64,000 bases of DNA from Elysia crispata. Its lineage: Eukaryota > Mollusca > Gastropoda > Plakobranchidae. The notes under the pieces were generated by a model. That model was not told the DNA's origin and searched no databases. It saw only the letters and a list, made by a program, of their open reading frames with translations. The position numbers and the translations under genes are program-made. Each line of letters starts with the position of its first letter. Position 1 is the stretch's first letter. Of the stretch, positions 1-11,812 are shown in pieces. The stretch is taken from positions 281,001 to 345,000 of the forward strand of contig JAWDGP010001945.1 in assembly GCA_033675545.1 (NCBI GenBank). The letters are read 5' to 3'.

Positions 1-274
1 GTTGTTTTTCAGTCAAACAATTCTGTTTGACGATAAATTGATGTGAAAGAATGATTTACTTGCATCTATAAAAATTTGTATTTAAACTTGATTTGATTTC
101 TTTTTTTTTCCAATATGCTCCCCATTGGAGTTGCCCAAGATGCAGACATTTGAAATGCCTAATGTTGGCAACAAAACCATAAATGCTTCTGATTCAGCTG
201 CAATATATGCTTTTAAGATAAAAAGAAGATCAAATAAATAAAATTTCATATATGTTTTTGTGTTTTTTTTACAG
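1..274 (+). other. CNOT2: CNOT2 intron fragment at window edge
   Basis: AT-rich sequence ending in a T-rich tract and an ACAG acceptor at 271-274, immediately before the first visible CNOT2 exon. I see no coding, RNA or repeat feature in it. The upstream exon of the gene lies off the window. Confidence 0.6.
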
Positions 275-3200
275 CACAGGCCCAATGCAAAATTTTGCTT
301 CAAGCTATGGCTTTGGTGGTACAAGAACTTGTAAGTTTAGCATTGTTTGTTGTTGTTTGCTCTGATTTATGTAAAAAAAACTATGGCATGCTGAAGATGT
401 TTCTGTTGAAAATTTATTTCATAAGTGCTTGGCACATTTGCTTATCTTCTTTTTCTGAACATGTAGCTTTCAATGAATGACAGTTTTTCAGATTTTTTAT
501 TTATCATTTTTACTCAACAGTGGACTCTCACCCTGCCATTGATCTAGCAGACTTTCCTATCTTGAGCAGTAGATCTTCAGCCACACCAAATCCAATGCCC
601 TCAACACGCAATTATGGTACGTTCTTAAAGATTGTAAACAGATGGATGTTCTTATTATTCTCCTTTACTATAAATCAATCTCTAGAAAGTAAATTCCATT
701 TTACATTATCAACACACACAAAGAATTTGTCTCTTACTCGGTCTTATGTGTCCAAGGAGTCTCACCTAACTAAGTCTTGCAAGATTGCCAAACTGAAGCA
801 CCATTTTGAAATTGGGGGCTGCTCCCCAGTTTTTTCTTCAGCCTTGTCAGGAAAGGTATTGGAGCAGACCAGCCATTCATTCCGATTTTTTATGGAAATT
901 TGGTCTTTTTCTGATTTTCGGAATATTGAGGAAGTATTCAGATTTTTTTCCGAACTGAGTTTTCTCTGTTATTTTATTTATATTTTTTTTACGAGATCGA
1001 CAGACAGCCTGTGCAAAAGAATAAATGTGGACCATATAATTGTATTATATAGGTATCGTTTTTTTTTTTATTATAGATTATTAACCCGTTCCCCGGCATT
1101 TAACATCTGATTCCCGGCAAGTGGGTGTAGTACACCCATATACTAATTATATAGGAAAAATAAAATTACCCATTTCCTGGCAAGTGAATGTAGTACACCT
1201 GTATATATATATATATATATATATATTTTGTATAATTAAAATGCCAATTATTTTATCTGAGATTTGATGACAAAACAACAACAACTGTTCGTCGAGGAAG
1301 AGATTTGCTTGCACCAATAAGGGATCTATGGGACTCGTTCCACAGCAATCTTGCAAAGTATTATGTTCCAGGGGAGAATCTTACCATTGACGAGCAGTTG
1401 GTACCATTCCGGGGGCGATGCAGCTTCATCCAATATATGCCCAGCAAGCCAGACAAATATGGCCTTAAAATCTTTTAGGCATGTGACTCCTCAACAAACT
1501 ACCCACTTTGAGGCACTCCCTACCTTGGAAAGACGACAACAAGTGCAAAACTCGCTGAAAGAAACTTTGGGGTAGCGGCAAACGTAACGACACTTACACA
1601 AGATTTCTGTGGAAGTAGTCGCAATATCACCTGTGACAATTATTTCACAGATCTGAAACTGGCCGAAACCTTCACAAATAACAAACTTACAATGGTGGGG
1701 ACTATCAAGAGGAACAAGCGCTTCTTGCCAAAAGCCTTCCAAGAAAAAAAGCACATTCCACTGGGAGAGTCAAAATTTCTCTTCAGGCATGAAACCACCC
1801 TCGTGTCCTTCCAAAGCAAGAGGCAAAAGAATGTCCTTCTCCTAAGCACCATGCACAACAAGGCTGAGGTTGGTGTCAATGGCAAGCCGGACATCGTCCT
1901 AACCTATAACAAAACAAAGAGCGGCGTTGATGCTATGGATCAAATGACACACATTCACCATCAAACGGAAGTCCAAACGCTGGCCGATGGTGTACTTTTT
2001 CAACATCCTTGACCTTGGATCAATCGCTGCCAGGGTTGTTTTCAAGTGTGAATTCCTGGTTCATACGCTGAGCCATGAAGACAACAGAGAGAGATTTAAC
2101 TTGACTGTTGCATGGTCGCTTGTGGTGGCTCAGATTGAGCAACGCGCCACCTTCCCATCACACCATGAGAACATCGCTTCTGTTTTGAAATCCCTTTGCC
2201 CAGAGCCACAACCTGCACCTCAGCATCCCCCAGCAAAGGTTGCAAAAACTGACTGGCCAGCTAAGAAGCAAAAGCGATGCTCATACTGCCCTGCAAAAAA
2301 GGATCGGAAAACAAAAACTGTCTGCAATACATGTGAACATGACACATTTGCCAAGATCACGCTGTGTTCCTCTGCCAAAATTGTTCATAGTTGACTAGAA
2401 TGGTCACATTTTACACAGTCGTATTGCATCTTAGTGTTTGAAGGATTAGGAGCTCAAACAATAGTCAAGTGAATGTGTGTATGTGTGCGCCTGTATGAAA
2501 GAGAGAGAGAGAAGGGTTTGTAAGGGAGTGGGAGGGAAAGGGAAAGATTGTTGGCCTTTGGGGTAAGAAGTATTTGGAAATGATGGGAATAAGGAGGGAG
2601 GATGCAGAGTGACAGGGAGAGCAAATGGATAGGGGGAAAGGAGGGGTCTTGTAAGACTACGAGGAAAGGGGGAAACAAGTTTTTTTTTTCAATAATATTG
2701 CTACGAACAGTCTATTAATTACTTGTAAGGAATTAATTTGTTCATGTATTTGATCTACATTACCTGTTCCAGTTACTATTTGAAAGTATTATTAATAAAT
2801 TTGGTGTTATAGCAGTGAGCTGTTTATTATTCTTTATTAAAATGTCTATAAAAGAGTGTATGGGTGTGATACACCCACTTGTCTGGGACTTTTGAAAAAA
2901 ACTTTGACCCCGCATAACCTACACCATAATACTAAATATGCAAATTTTTACCCATGAAGGGAACCACACCATCTACCATGAGGATTAGGTGGAGTATGAA
3001 CCAAATCCAAAAGACGCAACTCGTTTTATTAGCAAAATACGGAGCAGGCGGGTGGATTACACCCACTTGCCGGGGAAAGGGTTAAATGCAGTATCGAAAT
3101 TGGTATCAATAATGTAGTTGTAACCACCCCAAACATTGATTCTGCCGAGATGTTAACTGTGTTGTTTATTTATCTGGGTTTCACCGTCTCTCTATCTTCA

Positions 3201-6200
3201 CATCTTTATCTAATAAGACACTTAGTAAGAGTAATTTATACCACAGTTCAGCTCTTTTTTTTTCATCTAGATCTTGTCAGTTATCAAGATCATTTGAGAA
3301 ATCCTAAATAGATAGCTAAATCTAGAGTAAATCAAGATGACATGACAAAAATTTTAGGTCTATAAAAAGTAAAAAGGAGATTTCGTAAGATTTAGTGTTT
3401 GGAGTCTTTATTTGAAAGCAAACTTTTCAATCTGTACAAGATTTTGACCATTTTATCTAATGTAGATCTGGATCTAGGTTATCTAAATCATGCTTAACTA
3501 GTCTCACCGTCACAGCGAAATTTTTGTACTTTTAAATTGACCTGTTTCTCTATGAAGTGATCGAACAATAGAGTGGAATATACTCTAGAATTTTTCACCA
3601 TGTAATTATTACAAGCTCAGAAACCTTTTCGTTATCAGAATTCAGAGCTATACTGATAAATGAACATTCATCAAAGACTCTGTATGTGTTTTGTAATGTA
3701 TGCTTAAAATGCAAAGTAAAGCGAGTCATTCAGATTTTTTGACAGAATCATTTAGATTTTCTTTCCCTGGAGACTGGGTGGTCTGTTGGAGATGGTTGAG
3801 AAGTGTGCTGCTTTCAAGTACATAAGCTGGTATATGATCTGCAATAGTACTGCCCCAAAGGACTTTTGGTGGCACCAGTTACTGTCTTGAGATGTGTTTA
3901 TAGACTGCGATGGCCAGTGTGAACTAAAAAGATTGTTGTTTGCTTTCCACTGTTGAGGCTGTTTAATTGGTCAAATTGTGGTTTGTAGCCTCTTGGTTTT
4001 TGTGAAATGGCAGTATTACGGACAGTTTCGACCTTTAAAAGAGTCATGGGGTGCTATATTGAACCCATCCAGCTGCCAAAGAAATTGGAGACAGCAGAAA
4101 TGTGATTCCTATGTAGAATGCTATGAATCTCATGGATGGCAAAGAAATCAAACAAAACATTGTTACGAGAAGGTGACACAACACGATCACTCATAAATAG
4201 AATACGTAAACATCAGGCAACTTTTTGGGCCTTGTGATGAGAAGAGAGAAACTGGAACATTTTTTGACAACTAGAATAATAGAAGGAACATTTATCACTG
4301 GAAAACAGTGAGAAAAGGTGTGAGATGGACTAACAAAGTGACTAAATGTAAGACAGGTGACAGATGCGCTAAATGTGACCAGGAATCCAGATGCATTGAA
4401 GCTCATAATTGCTTATGCCAAAAAGCATAGCAGGGCACTTGTTTGATAAGTATCAACTAACTCTTTTACATTTGGTTTTTTCTGTATTTATCCTTTCCAA
4501 AAATAAATATATGCACTTTATATCTGTCTGTATCAACAAAGAAATGAATCTGCCCCTGTGGTTTACATTGTGTATTTCATGTGGTATTTTTTGGTCAGGC
4601 CCTGTCTCCTTTGATTAAAATTTGTATATAGGCCCTAGTTAAAAAACATATTGTTTATGTTTCTATTTCTTTCAAAAAATGGATAGTTGAGCCAATGCTA
4701 AGATATTAACTTCTTAACATTAGTTGCTAAACTATCTTATTCTATTAGTAGGTCTCAATGGCAAAGTAAATGTTGATATAATAACAATCTATTCCTCAAC
4801 CAGACATTCTCTCAAAGCTAGTGATAGAAGCTCATATTTGCTGCTTATGATCATTGAGCTCTTTTCACCAGGTTGATAATTTGTTGAACTATTTTCATGC
4901 CAAAGTTAAAAATGTTGATATGCAACACACTCAGTTCTGACTCTCACAGCTTTCAAGACAATTCATTCATTTATTTTCATGATATATTCCCTCAAGCTCT
5001 TAATTTTTAATCAGTCTGGCTTTGTCACTTTTGTTTACTTGCCACATGGGAAAAAATATGAGAAAAAAAGGTGTCCTAGGTAATCAGATTTTTTTTTTAT
5101 ATTTTGAAAAATAATTTCAATAACTTAAGCTGTACTGTTACTTTTTTATGAGACATATTTTTTTATGTTTTAAAATAAGTATAGGAGCCTTAAAAGTTGG
5201 TTTTAACATATTCCAGGGATATATGCATGCATTTGGCTGTATAATTAAGCTATGCCTTTTCATAAAAGAAATTTTAAGTTGTTTTCATCTCTCTCCTCTT
5301 CAGTTGGCATGGTGAGCAAACCAGCACCTGATTCAGCACCAGAATTCAACATTACACAAGAGGAATTTCCAGCACTCCCTGGTGCTCAAAGTAAGATTCT
5401 TTCCCTTCTTTAAATTTTTTTAACCTGCTAGCAAGAGAACAGAATCCATTTGCTACAAATCTCTGTGCATGCCTGTCTACAATCGAGTCATTTTATGCCA
5501 GTTACCATTCAGTTAAGACTTGATTGCCCATTGACTGTCGTCCTTAAACCTAGTAATCCTGGCGCATCAAATGCTGGAGCAAGTGATATGCCTTGTTTAC
5601 TAGGTTACCATGAAACAGAAAGGATTCGTACAAGAGCTTTCAGAAAGAGTTCCTTTTAGGTACGGGCGGTTTTTTACATAGAAGAAACAGTAGCAACCCT
5701 ATAGTGTGTTTCCTACTTAGTTAGATAAGAGACAGAGCTGAAATAAATTAATTTTTATTCTTTGTGTAACCCCAAGAAAAAACAAAGCCCAATCTTTTTC
5801 TATGGTCCCGATCAAACAAAGCCCTCTTTGATGTGTAAATTAGTCCATATCTTAAACGAACTCTTTCCGAGCTTTCTTTTTCGCATGCCAAATCTTAAGG
5901 AGCACCCTATTGTGGAAAATATTGTGAAATTGATATGAACCAAAGCCAGATTCATCGAATTGTGTACACTTTAGGACTTTCAAATGGGTATATTACCTCT
6001 TTCATACTAAAGATGGCTTCATTTTCAACAGACCAATATTTGCCTCAAGTAAGTGTAAATCATTCTCTAACAATGAATTACCAATTAAAAAAAATACTAA
6101 ACCATCGTACCCAATCTGAAGTCTTACCACACATTTTTTTTCATATTCCATGTTTAATCAGGTATATTTTTGAATGTGAGGCCATCGAAATATTAGTGAA

Positions 6201-9200
6201 AATTAATTCTGCCTCTTTTGTTTTTGCTTCCAGATCCTCCAGTGCAATCTGAAGTAAGTTTCCCCACATTGTTGAAAACTTTTTACAGCTTCATGTCACC
6301 TTTTTTTCCATTTTTCTCATTAAAATAGCATTCCTCTAACCTAAAATCACGGTCAGAAAGCGTCAGTTAATGTGCATTAAAGGGCCATTTCATAGTCAGG
6401 TTAAATTGATGTGCAAAAATATTTATGAAAATTTTTATTCAGACGTCTAATAGGTATCTATAAATTTGAATTTTCCATTCTACTACATTGTGGTATTTAT
6501 CAGCTTAGTCCTATTCTGAGCATGAGAGAAAATTGCATTATTGTTAACAGTGATTTTTCTTTCTGGTTATCATTTATTGGCATCATTGCTGTTGATTAAT
6601 TTATCTCCACTCTTGGGGCCAATGAACCTAAATTGTTTGAAAAATATCTTCAGTTCCTCAGTGATTCATTTTTCTTTCATTACACATATTGTTAACAAAA
6701 AAATTAGTCACTTTTTTTTTCTTTTTTTTTTGCAATCATGTTTTGATTAGGCAAAATCAACAATATGCCCAATAGACTTGTATATGCGGCAAAGAGGCAT
6801 GGTACCTTGCTTCACTCCAAAGGACTTGCAATTAGCTTAGAAAGATACAAATGACAAGTGGCAGAAAAGTTTAAAAAGATTGACCTCATTTTAGTAAATA
6901 ATTTTTCTCAGGGCAATGGTTCTGTAGGAGGTGATCAAGTTTCAAATAAAGATGGATCCAAAGGTGATGGCAAGCAAGTGTTGCAACCGAAACGTGGTAT
7001 TCAGACTCACTCTGATGGTAGGTTGTTTTTATATTGTTTTTGATTTTTTGGTATTATTGCAGATATTGGCCCAACTCGCCCTAAGCTGTAAAATTGAATA
7101 TTTCTTAATAAATTTGATATGCTGAACACGAATATGAAAGTTTAATTTGTCACACATAAATACTTTTCAAGGTATAAACATTTTTGTGTTACTTTAAAAT
7201 CCCATTAAACTACAAGTTTCAATTTTGTCAGGAAACATTTAGTTGAGGTGGGCTTTTATCTGCAATTTCACCGGTTTTTTTTTTTTCGTGGGAGGGTGAT
7301 TTACACTGATTTGTTAAAATTAGGGAAGAGGTGGGGGGTTGCTTACAGATTTTTTAATGAGATATCCCCTTGGAGCATCAAGGTAAAGTTATAACTTATA
7401 AATTTTTGGGAAAAATTAGTACAAACTAATTACAATGGAAATTTTCGATGGACAACTTATTTGAAACTCTTTAAGTAATAATTGTAATTCATTCTCTCAT
7501 CAATGCTCTGCAAATGTCACATTTTAGAGTAAACACATCAAATAATAGACCATAATTAAAGTTTTTGCTTTTCTCTGTCATTGAAATTTATTCTCACGGT
7601 TTCAGCTTCCTAAAACACCTCCTTAAACTTAGTGGGCTAAACATGATTCTATGCAAGGAAAGGATGGAAGAAATGTGACTCCTTTTTTAACATAATCAGA
7701 GTTTTGAAAGCTGACATTTACCTTTAAATGGCAAAGCAAAGAATAGACAAGATTTTTATTCTTTGATTAGAAATGCACTGGTTTTTGTTATTTTTAGGTA
7801 GATATGTTTCCACAGATCATTGAAGTAGGACTTATGTAGTTCTTAACCGTCAAGGTAAAGTGCCGAAAATTTTGTATTGAATTAGTACGCATTCTTTTCC
7901 TCTGCTCAGGTACGATATCCAATATACCTTCTGGAATGGTGATGGACCAGTTTGGAATTGTTGGACTTCTTTCATTTATCCGTTCAGCTGATCAGGATGC
8001 AAATATGGTGGCTCTTGCTCCAGGAATTGATCTGACAACGTTAGGGTTGAATTTAAATTCACCTGAGTAAGATGGTTTTTTTTTTTGTCTTTTCTTTTTT
8101 TTTTTGGGGGGGGGGGGGGGGGGGTGTTCAGAGATGTTCTTTAAAAATCGTCCAGTTTTTGTCAGACAAGTCAAATATATCTAATTTTGCCAAAGCGCCT
8201 TAATTTCTTTCTTCCATTTTGTTTTTTATAAATTTAAATTAAAAATCTGGGTAGTCTCTCTATGGTACTGAGTTATATTTGTTAGTAGAGAGCATCAATA
8301 CATGATACTTAAAGTAGAATGTCTTTTTGTGATCTACTCTCTTCTAATGATCATTGATTTGTCTAAAAGCATCTCTAATAGTTTTCCAGAAAAAAAAACA
8401 AGATTATGAATGTGGAAGGCAGTACATTGTTATAAGTGTATTTTTGGTGCTGTAGCTTATTATTTGTATATATTTTTGGCAGAGGATGTTGGTAATTGTA
8501 ATCCAGCAATTTGATTTTTCCACTCAACTTTTGCCTTTTTTTTTTTTTTCAGAAACCTTTATAGCTCATTTCAGTCCCCATTTGCAGAAACGGCATGCCG
8601 ACCTCAAGATATTGGTAAGTCAGATGTATATATCCATCTGGAGACATTTTTGTGTCACTAGGTAGTTGGTTATAATACTTCAGTACTCATACATTTTGAA
8701 TTTTTTTCTCTACATTTGGCCGTAATAATAGTATATTTTTGCATCAATGTATAGAGGCATAAATTATTAAGTTCAAATGACATGAATCATTTATTTGGAT
8801 GCTTTGGTTGAATAATGGCCCAAATTTTAAATGTTCTTAGTTGAATTTTTATTTCCCATTATGTAATTTATTTGTGTGGCTAGCTAGGCCCAAAGTAATC
8901 ACATGTGTGTATGTGAAATATTTAGGCAGGGAAAACAAAGGTTGGACAAAATCAAAGAAACATTACCTTAGATTGAGGAGAGAAAGATTTGTTAAGTCAA
9001 AAGCCTCGATATATAAGTTCTGTTTGTACAGCTGTGTACCTTGAGACATGCATATTTTTCATCAAGCATTTATACCTGCTGTTTGCCCTTCTGCCCTTCA
9101 TAGTTGTTTACAGGTGCTCTCACTTAAACATTTTTAACACTTACTTTTTTTTTTTCATTGTCAAATTTCATAGGTATGAAATCAGTCTTGTTAGATAACA

Positions 9201-11062
9201 TGAGAATTAAAATTAGTACCAGACATGTTGATCAGTTGAGCTGCACAATAGTGTGGTTTGTAATTTGTATGTTTTTTATCTGTAGCCTGGCCTAACTGTT
9301 TAAGAGTATGTTGGTTGGTATTTCAGATTACCATGTACCTGGCGAGTATCTTACCAACATGTTTATCCGTGACAAGGTTAGTTAAACCATATCTCAATCT
9401 TTAAATTTTCTTTTTATGTAAAATACCTAAAATACTTTGAAGTTGTGCTGCGAATTTAAAGTAAAAATCTATAGGAATATATCTTAGTTTTTAATTTTAG
9501 TTTTATGTGTGAGTCCAATTGATCCAAATTATTTGAAGAATATCTTGGATTGATTTAATACCTTGATTTGAGTATCATATCTATGCTTTTTTTTCTGGCA
9601 ATATTAAAAGAAAATTGGCTTGGGTGCTTTGTGTTAAAAAGTGGTTTATGATCTTGGTTTATTTTCTTCTTTCTATGTTAACGAGTCTAAAGGATCCATT
9701 TTATGCTTGAAAAGGATGGATTTGAATGGTAGAAAAGGTTAAGCAGACATACTGCTATATTGCAGACTTTTACCATTTCAAGCTGATATCTATTTGCACC
9801 TGGAAGGCATATGTTTAAAGTGCCTTTTTCAAAGATGGAGTCAAGTTAAGCTTTTGACAGGATTCTGTTCCTTGACTTCTCTATCCAAACCAAAATACTC
9901 ACTATATGGTTATCAATGCCAGATTTAATTTATACAAACATTTTCAGCTCTGTATTTTTTTTCATGTTTTTGAAGTGCTGTTAAAACTACAACTCAATTT
10001 CTTTTTGTCCAGCTGGCACCTATCAAATTAAATCGTTACAGTGAGGACTTGTTATTCTACCTTTTTTATATGAATGGAGGTGATGTTCTTCAATTGGCAG
10101 CAGCTGCAGAATTGTAAGTACAACTGCAGCCTATTTAACTTGTAAATAATAACCTCAAATTAAAATTAAAATTTAAAAGTATTGTAAAAATTTGATGGAG
10201 AAAAGTGATTGCCAAATTTTGTCAAAAAGAATAAAATAGACATATTTTATGTTCTTTTCCCTCCTATCTGGGATAGCAGAAATTCAGCTCCTTGAGAATT
10301 TTTTAGATCTTTGGGCATCACATTTACTTGAATAAACATCAATTATTTGGTATTCTGATCAGTTTAGCTCAGAGCCATAAAATCAATAAATATTGAGGAT
10401 CAAATTCTGACCTTTCACCTTTGGATGGGTTGATTCCAGTATTACCCTGGGGGGAGGGCATCAAGGGGCAAAGTGTGTCAGGGCAAGGAAGATACTGGCA
10501 AAAACATTTGTGAATAAAGATACTTTTCTGGGAAACTTAACCTATATCAAGCTGAAGTATTTATTTTGTGAAGAATTTTATCAATATCAAATCCTGGCAA
10601 ATAGAACTAACTTAAAGTAGTGATGAGTGTAAGCAGAAGGCTGGTTTTAGTGTAAAGTATTGTAGGTTTGACCTAGATTGGTAAATTCTTGATCCTACAA
10701 TCCATCAGAAAGTTTTCTTCGCGATCACTAAGAGTAAGATACCTAAACTTACAACCAATTTAGTGTGAGGTTTGAAACAGTCCTTGTAAAGTTTTGGGAT
10801 TAGTCTCACTTATATATATATATACACGCACACATTTATTTACTTTTACAGATACAATCGGGACTGGAGGTATCACAAAGAGGAAAGAGTTTGGTTAACT
10901 AGAGCCCCACAGTGTGAGATCTTCAACAAGACAGCAACATCTGAAAGGGGCACCTACTTTTTCTTCGATATCCAGCAGTGGAGGAAAACGGTGAAAGAGT
11001 TTCACTTGGAGTATGACAAGCTTGAAGAAAGGCCTAGCCTTCCAACTTATAACTTCAATTAG
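275..11062 (+). CDS. CNOT2: CNOT2, CCR4-NOT transcription complex subunit 2 (3' part; 5' exons outside window)
   Basis: Scaffold subunit of the CCR4-NOT complex, which shortens mRNA poly(A) tails and represses transcription and translation; its C-terminal NOT box pairs with CNOT3 and docks on CNOT1 (family knowledge). Ten coding exons are visible: 275-330, 521-616, 5304-5390, 6234-6253, 6912-7017, 7910-8066, 8553-8614, 9327-9376, 10013-10113 and 10852-11062. All have GT-AG borders and consistent phase, giving 314 codons plus a split first codon. Landmarks in order: DLADFP, YVGMVSKPAP, EEFPALPG, then the NOT box with ISNIPSGMVMDQFGIVGLL, TTLGLNLNSPENLY, RPQDIDYHVPGEYL, LLFYLFYMNGGDVLQ, NRDWRYHKEERVW and EFHLEYDKLEERP. 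The protein ends in YNFN with TAG at 11060-11062. The linker before the NOT box looks much shorter than the vertebrate one and includes a 20-nt microexon. Intron 2 (617-5303) is swollen by a piggyBac element and a LINE fragment. The identity is secure; the 5' end and isoforms are not visible. Confidence 0.96.
1081..3085 (+). mobile_element. piggyBac-type DNA transposon, degenerate, in CNOT2 intron 2
   Basis: The element is bounded by TTAA at 1081-1084 and TTAA at 3082-3085, the target duplication typical of piggyBac transposons. The ends are inverted repeats: the left begins CCCGTTCCCCGGCA and the right, read inward on the other strand, begins CCCTTTCCCCGGCA, one mismatch in 14. Subterminal blocks at both ends repeat a CCCGGCAAGTGGGTGTA-like motif containing a near-palindrome, GGGTGTAGTACACCC (1122-1136; related blocks near 1180-1200, 2860-2885 and 3050-3070). 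The interior carries a broken transposase (1260-2390), a (TA)n run at 1201-1226 and a purine-rich tract at about 2500-2675. The transposase N-terminal part is missing, so this copy is internally deleted as well as mutated. It lies within the CNOT2 intron in the sense direction. Confidence is high for the family; age and mobility cannot be judged. Confidence 0.9.
1260..2390 (+). pseudogene. piggyBac transposase remnant, inactivated
   Basis: Remnant of a DDE_Tnp_1_7 (piggyBac-derived) transposase. The surviving frame opens with RFDDK and LLAPIRDLWD, then shows the three catalytic-aspartate neighbourhoods known in the family: TIDEQLVPFRGRC (near 1381), CDNYFTD (near 1630-1655) and KSGVDAMDQM (near 1920). 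It continues through VYFFNILDLGS to a C-terminal cysteine-rich segment (CSYCPAKK, CNTCEHD, LCQNC). Inactivating changes are visible: TAG at 1476-1478 where the family has tryptophan in a KIFWACD-like motif, TGA at 1509-1511, a frameshift near 1960-1990, and a second shift near 2350-2364 that returns the reading to the original frame. The usual N-terminal few hundred residues are absent. It cannot make an active enzyme. Confidence 0.9.
4060..4430 (+). mobile_element. Fragment of RTE-like non-LTR retrotransposon (3' end of ORF), in CNOT2 intron 2
   Basis: A translated, frame-broken match to the C-terminal tail of a LINE endonuclease/reverse transcriptase: DTTRSLINRIRKHQATF, then VMRREKLEHFLTT, then VTDALNVTRNPDALKLIIAY. 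The same tail occurs at 17045-17420 (plus strand) and in the longer minus-strand copy around 22990-23105. The shared nucleotide string beginning AATCAAACAAAACATTGTTAC (near 4147 and 17132) shows these are copies of one family. Several in-frame stops make it inert. RTE/CFDP2-like is my best family guess; Jockey- or CR1-like is possible. Confidence 0.75.
8106..8124 (+). repeat. Homopolymer G tract (19 G) after a T tract
   Basis: An uninterrupted run of G directly follows a T-rich run in the CNOT2 intron after the exon ending at 8066. Similar oligo-T/oligo-G or C/A junctions occur at about 14754-14768, 30659-30670, 51276-51288 and 52656-52668. Tract length may be affected by sequencing or assembly error. 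Confidence 0.85.
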
Positions 11063-11806
11063 ATGGGATTGTCACAGTCATTTTCATTCTTTGTTTCCAT
11101 TGATCATCACCTGTTTTTTTTTAATCAATCTGGTCATGAAAGAGTCTGATGCGACAAAGAGAATATGATTTGAATTAAGTCTTTCCTATGTAAATGAAAT
11201 ATTTTTTGCTCTTCTTTTAAGGTGTCCATAAGTCTGCATTATCCGCTTCTGTTTATTTCAAACCCTGTGTGTAGCCATAGGTTATTTTAGAATGTTTCTC
11301 ATCCTTGTGGAACTTTCATATTTTGATTTTTCATTCCGTCACCTCATGGCTATGGAATTCACTTCAAATACAAAAAGATATTGCTGTATTAAGTGAAATT
11401 TTTTTTCTTCATAATTCTTAATTTAAGTTTTATAAACTGTTTTCATATTTTTGTTTTTAGCGCTCTCTCTCTCTCCGACTTCTTTCCTTCCTCTTCATCA
11501 CTTGGTTTAAAGTTGTATGAAGACTTTGCTCTTAGCCTTTGCCAGGAAAAAATCTTCTTAGTAATTTTTTTTGGATGCCATTACAACTTGTGAGAGTTTG
11601 GAATATTTACATTTAGTAGGTAGACTTTTTTTGTGAATAGCTCAAGGTGAATCAGAGCTGTTTTTTTTTTCTTTGTGAGTAGCTCTTTGTATGTTAGAGC
11701 TGTTTGTGGTAAATTATTTCAGTCAAAATGTGTGTGACAGGTGTGTGGGATATGAACCAAAGGGGGAAACCTGTTTTTATCTAGGGGAAGAAAAATTATA
11801 TGAACC

Positions 11807-11812
11807 AATAAA
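11807..11812 (+). terminator. Candidate CNOT2 polyadenylation signal
   Basis: A canonical AATAAA about 745 bp downstream of the CNOT2 stop, followed within 30 bp by T/GT-rich sequence (TTGTTTTGTCTC), as expected for a cleavage-site downstream element. Transcript data would be needed to fix the real end. Confidence 0.5.

Noticed and set aside
520..1110. 196-aa open frame on plus
   Set aside because: Only the first 96 nt is the CNOT2 exon; beyond the GTACGT donor at 617 it is intron read-through with no family similarity.
1147..1356. 69-aa minus-strand frame in the piggyBac element
   Set aside because: Antisense of the transposase remnant plus the (TA)n run.
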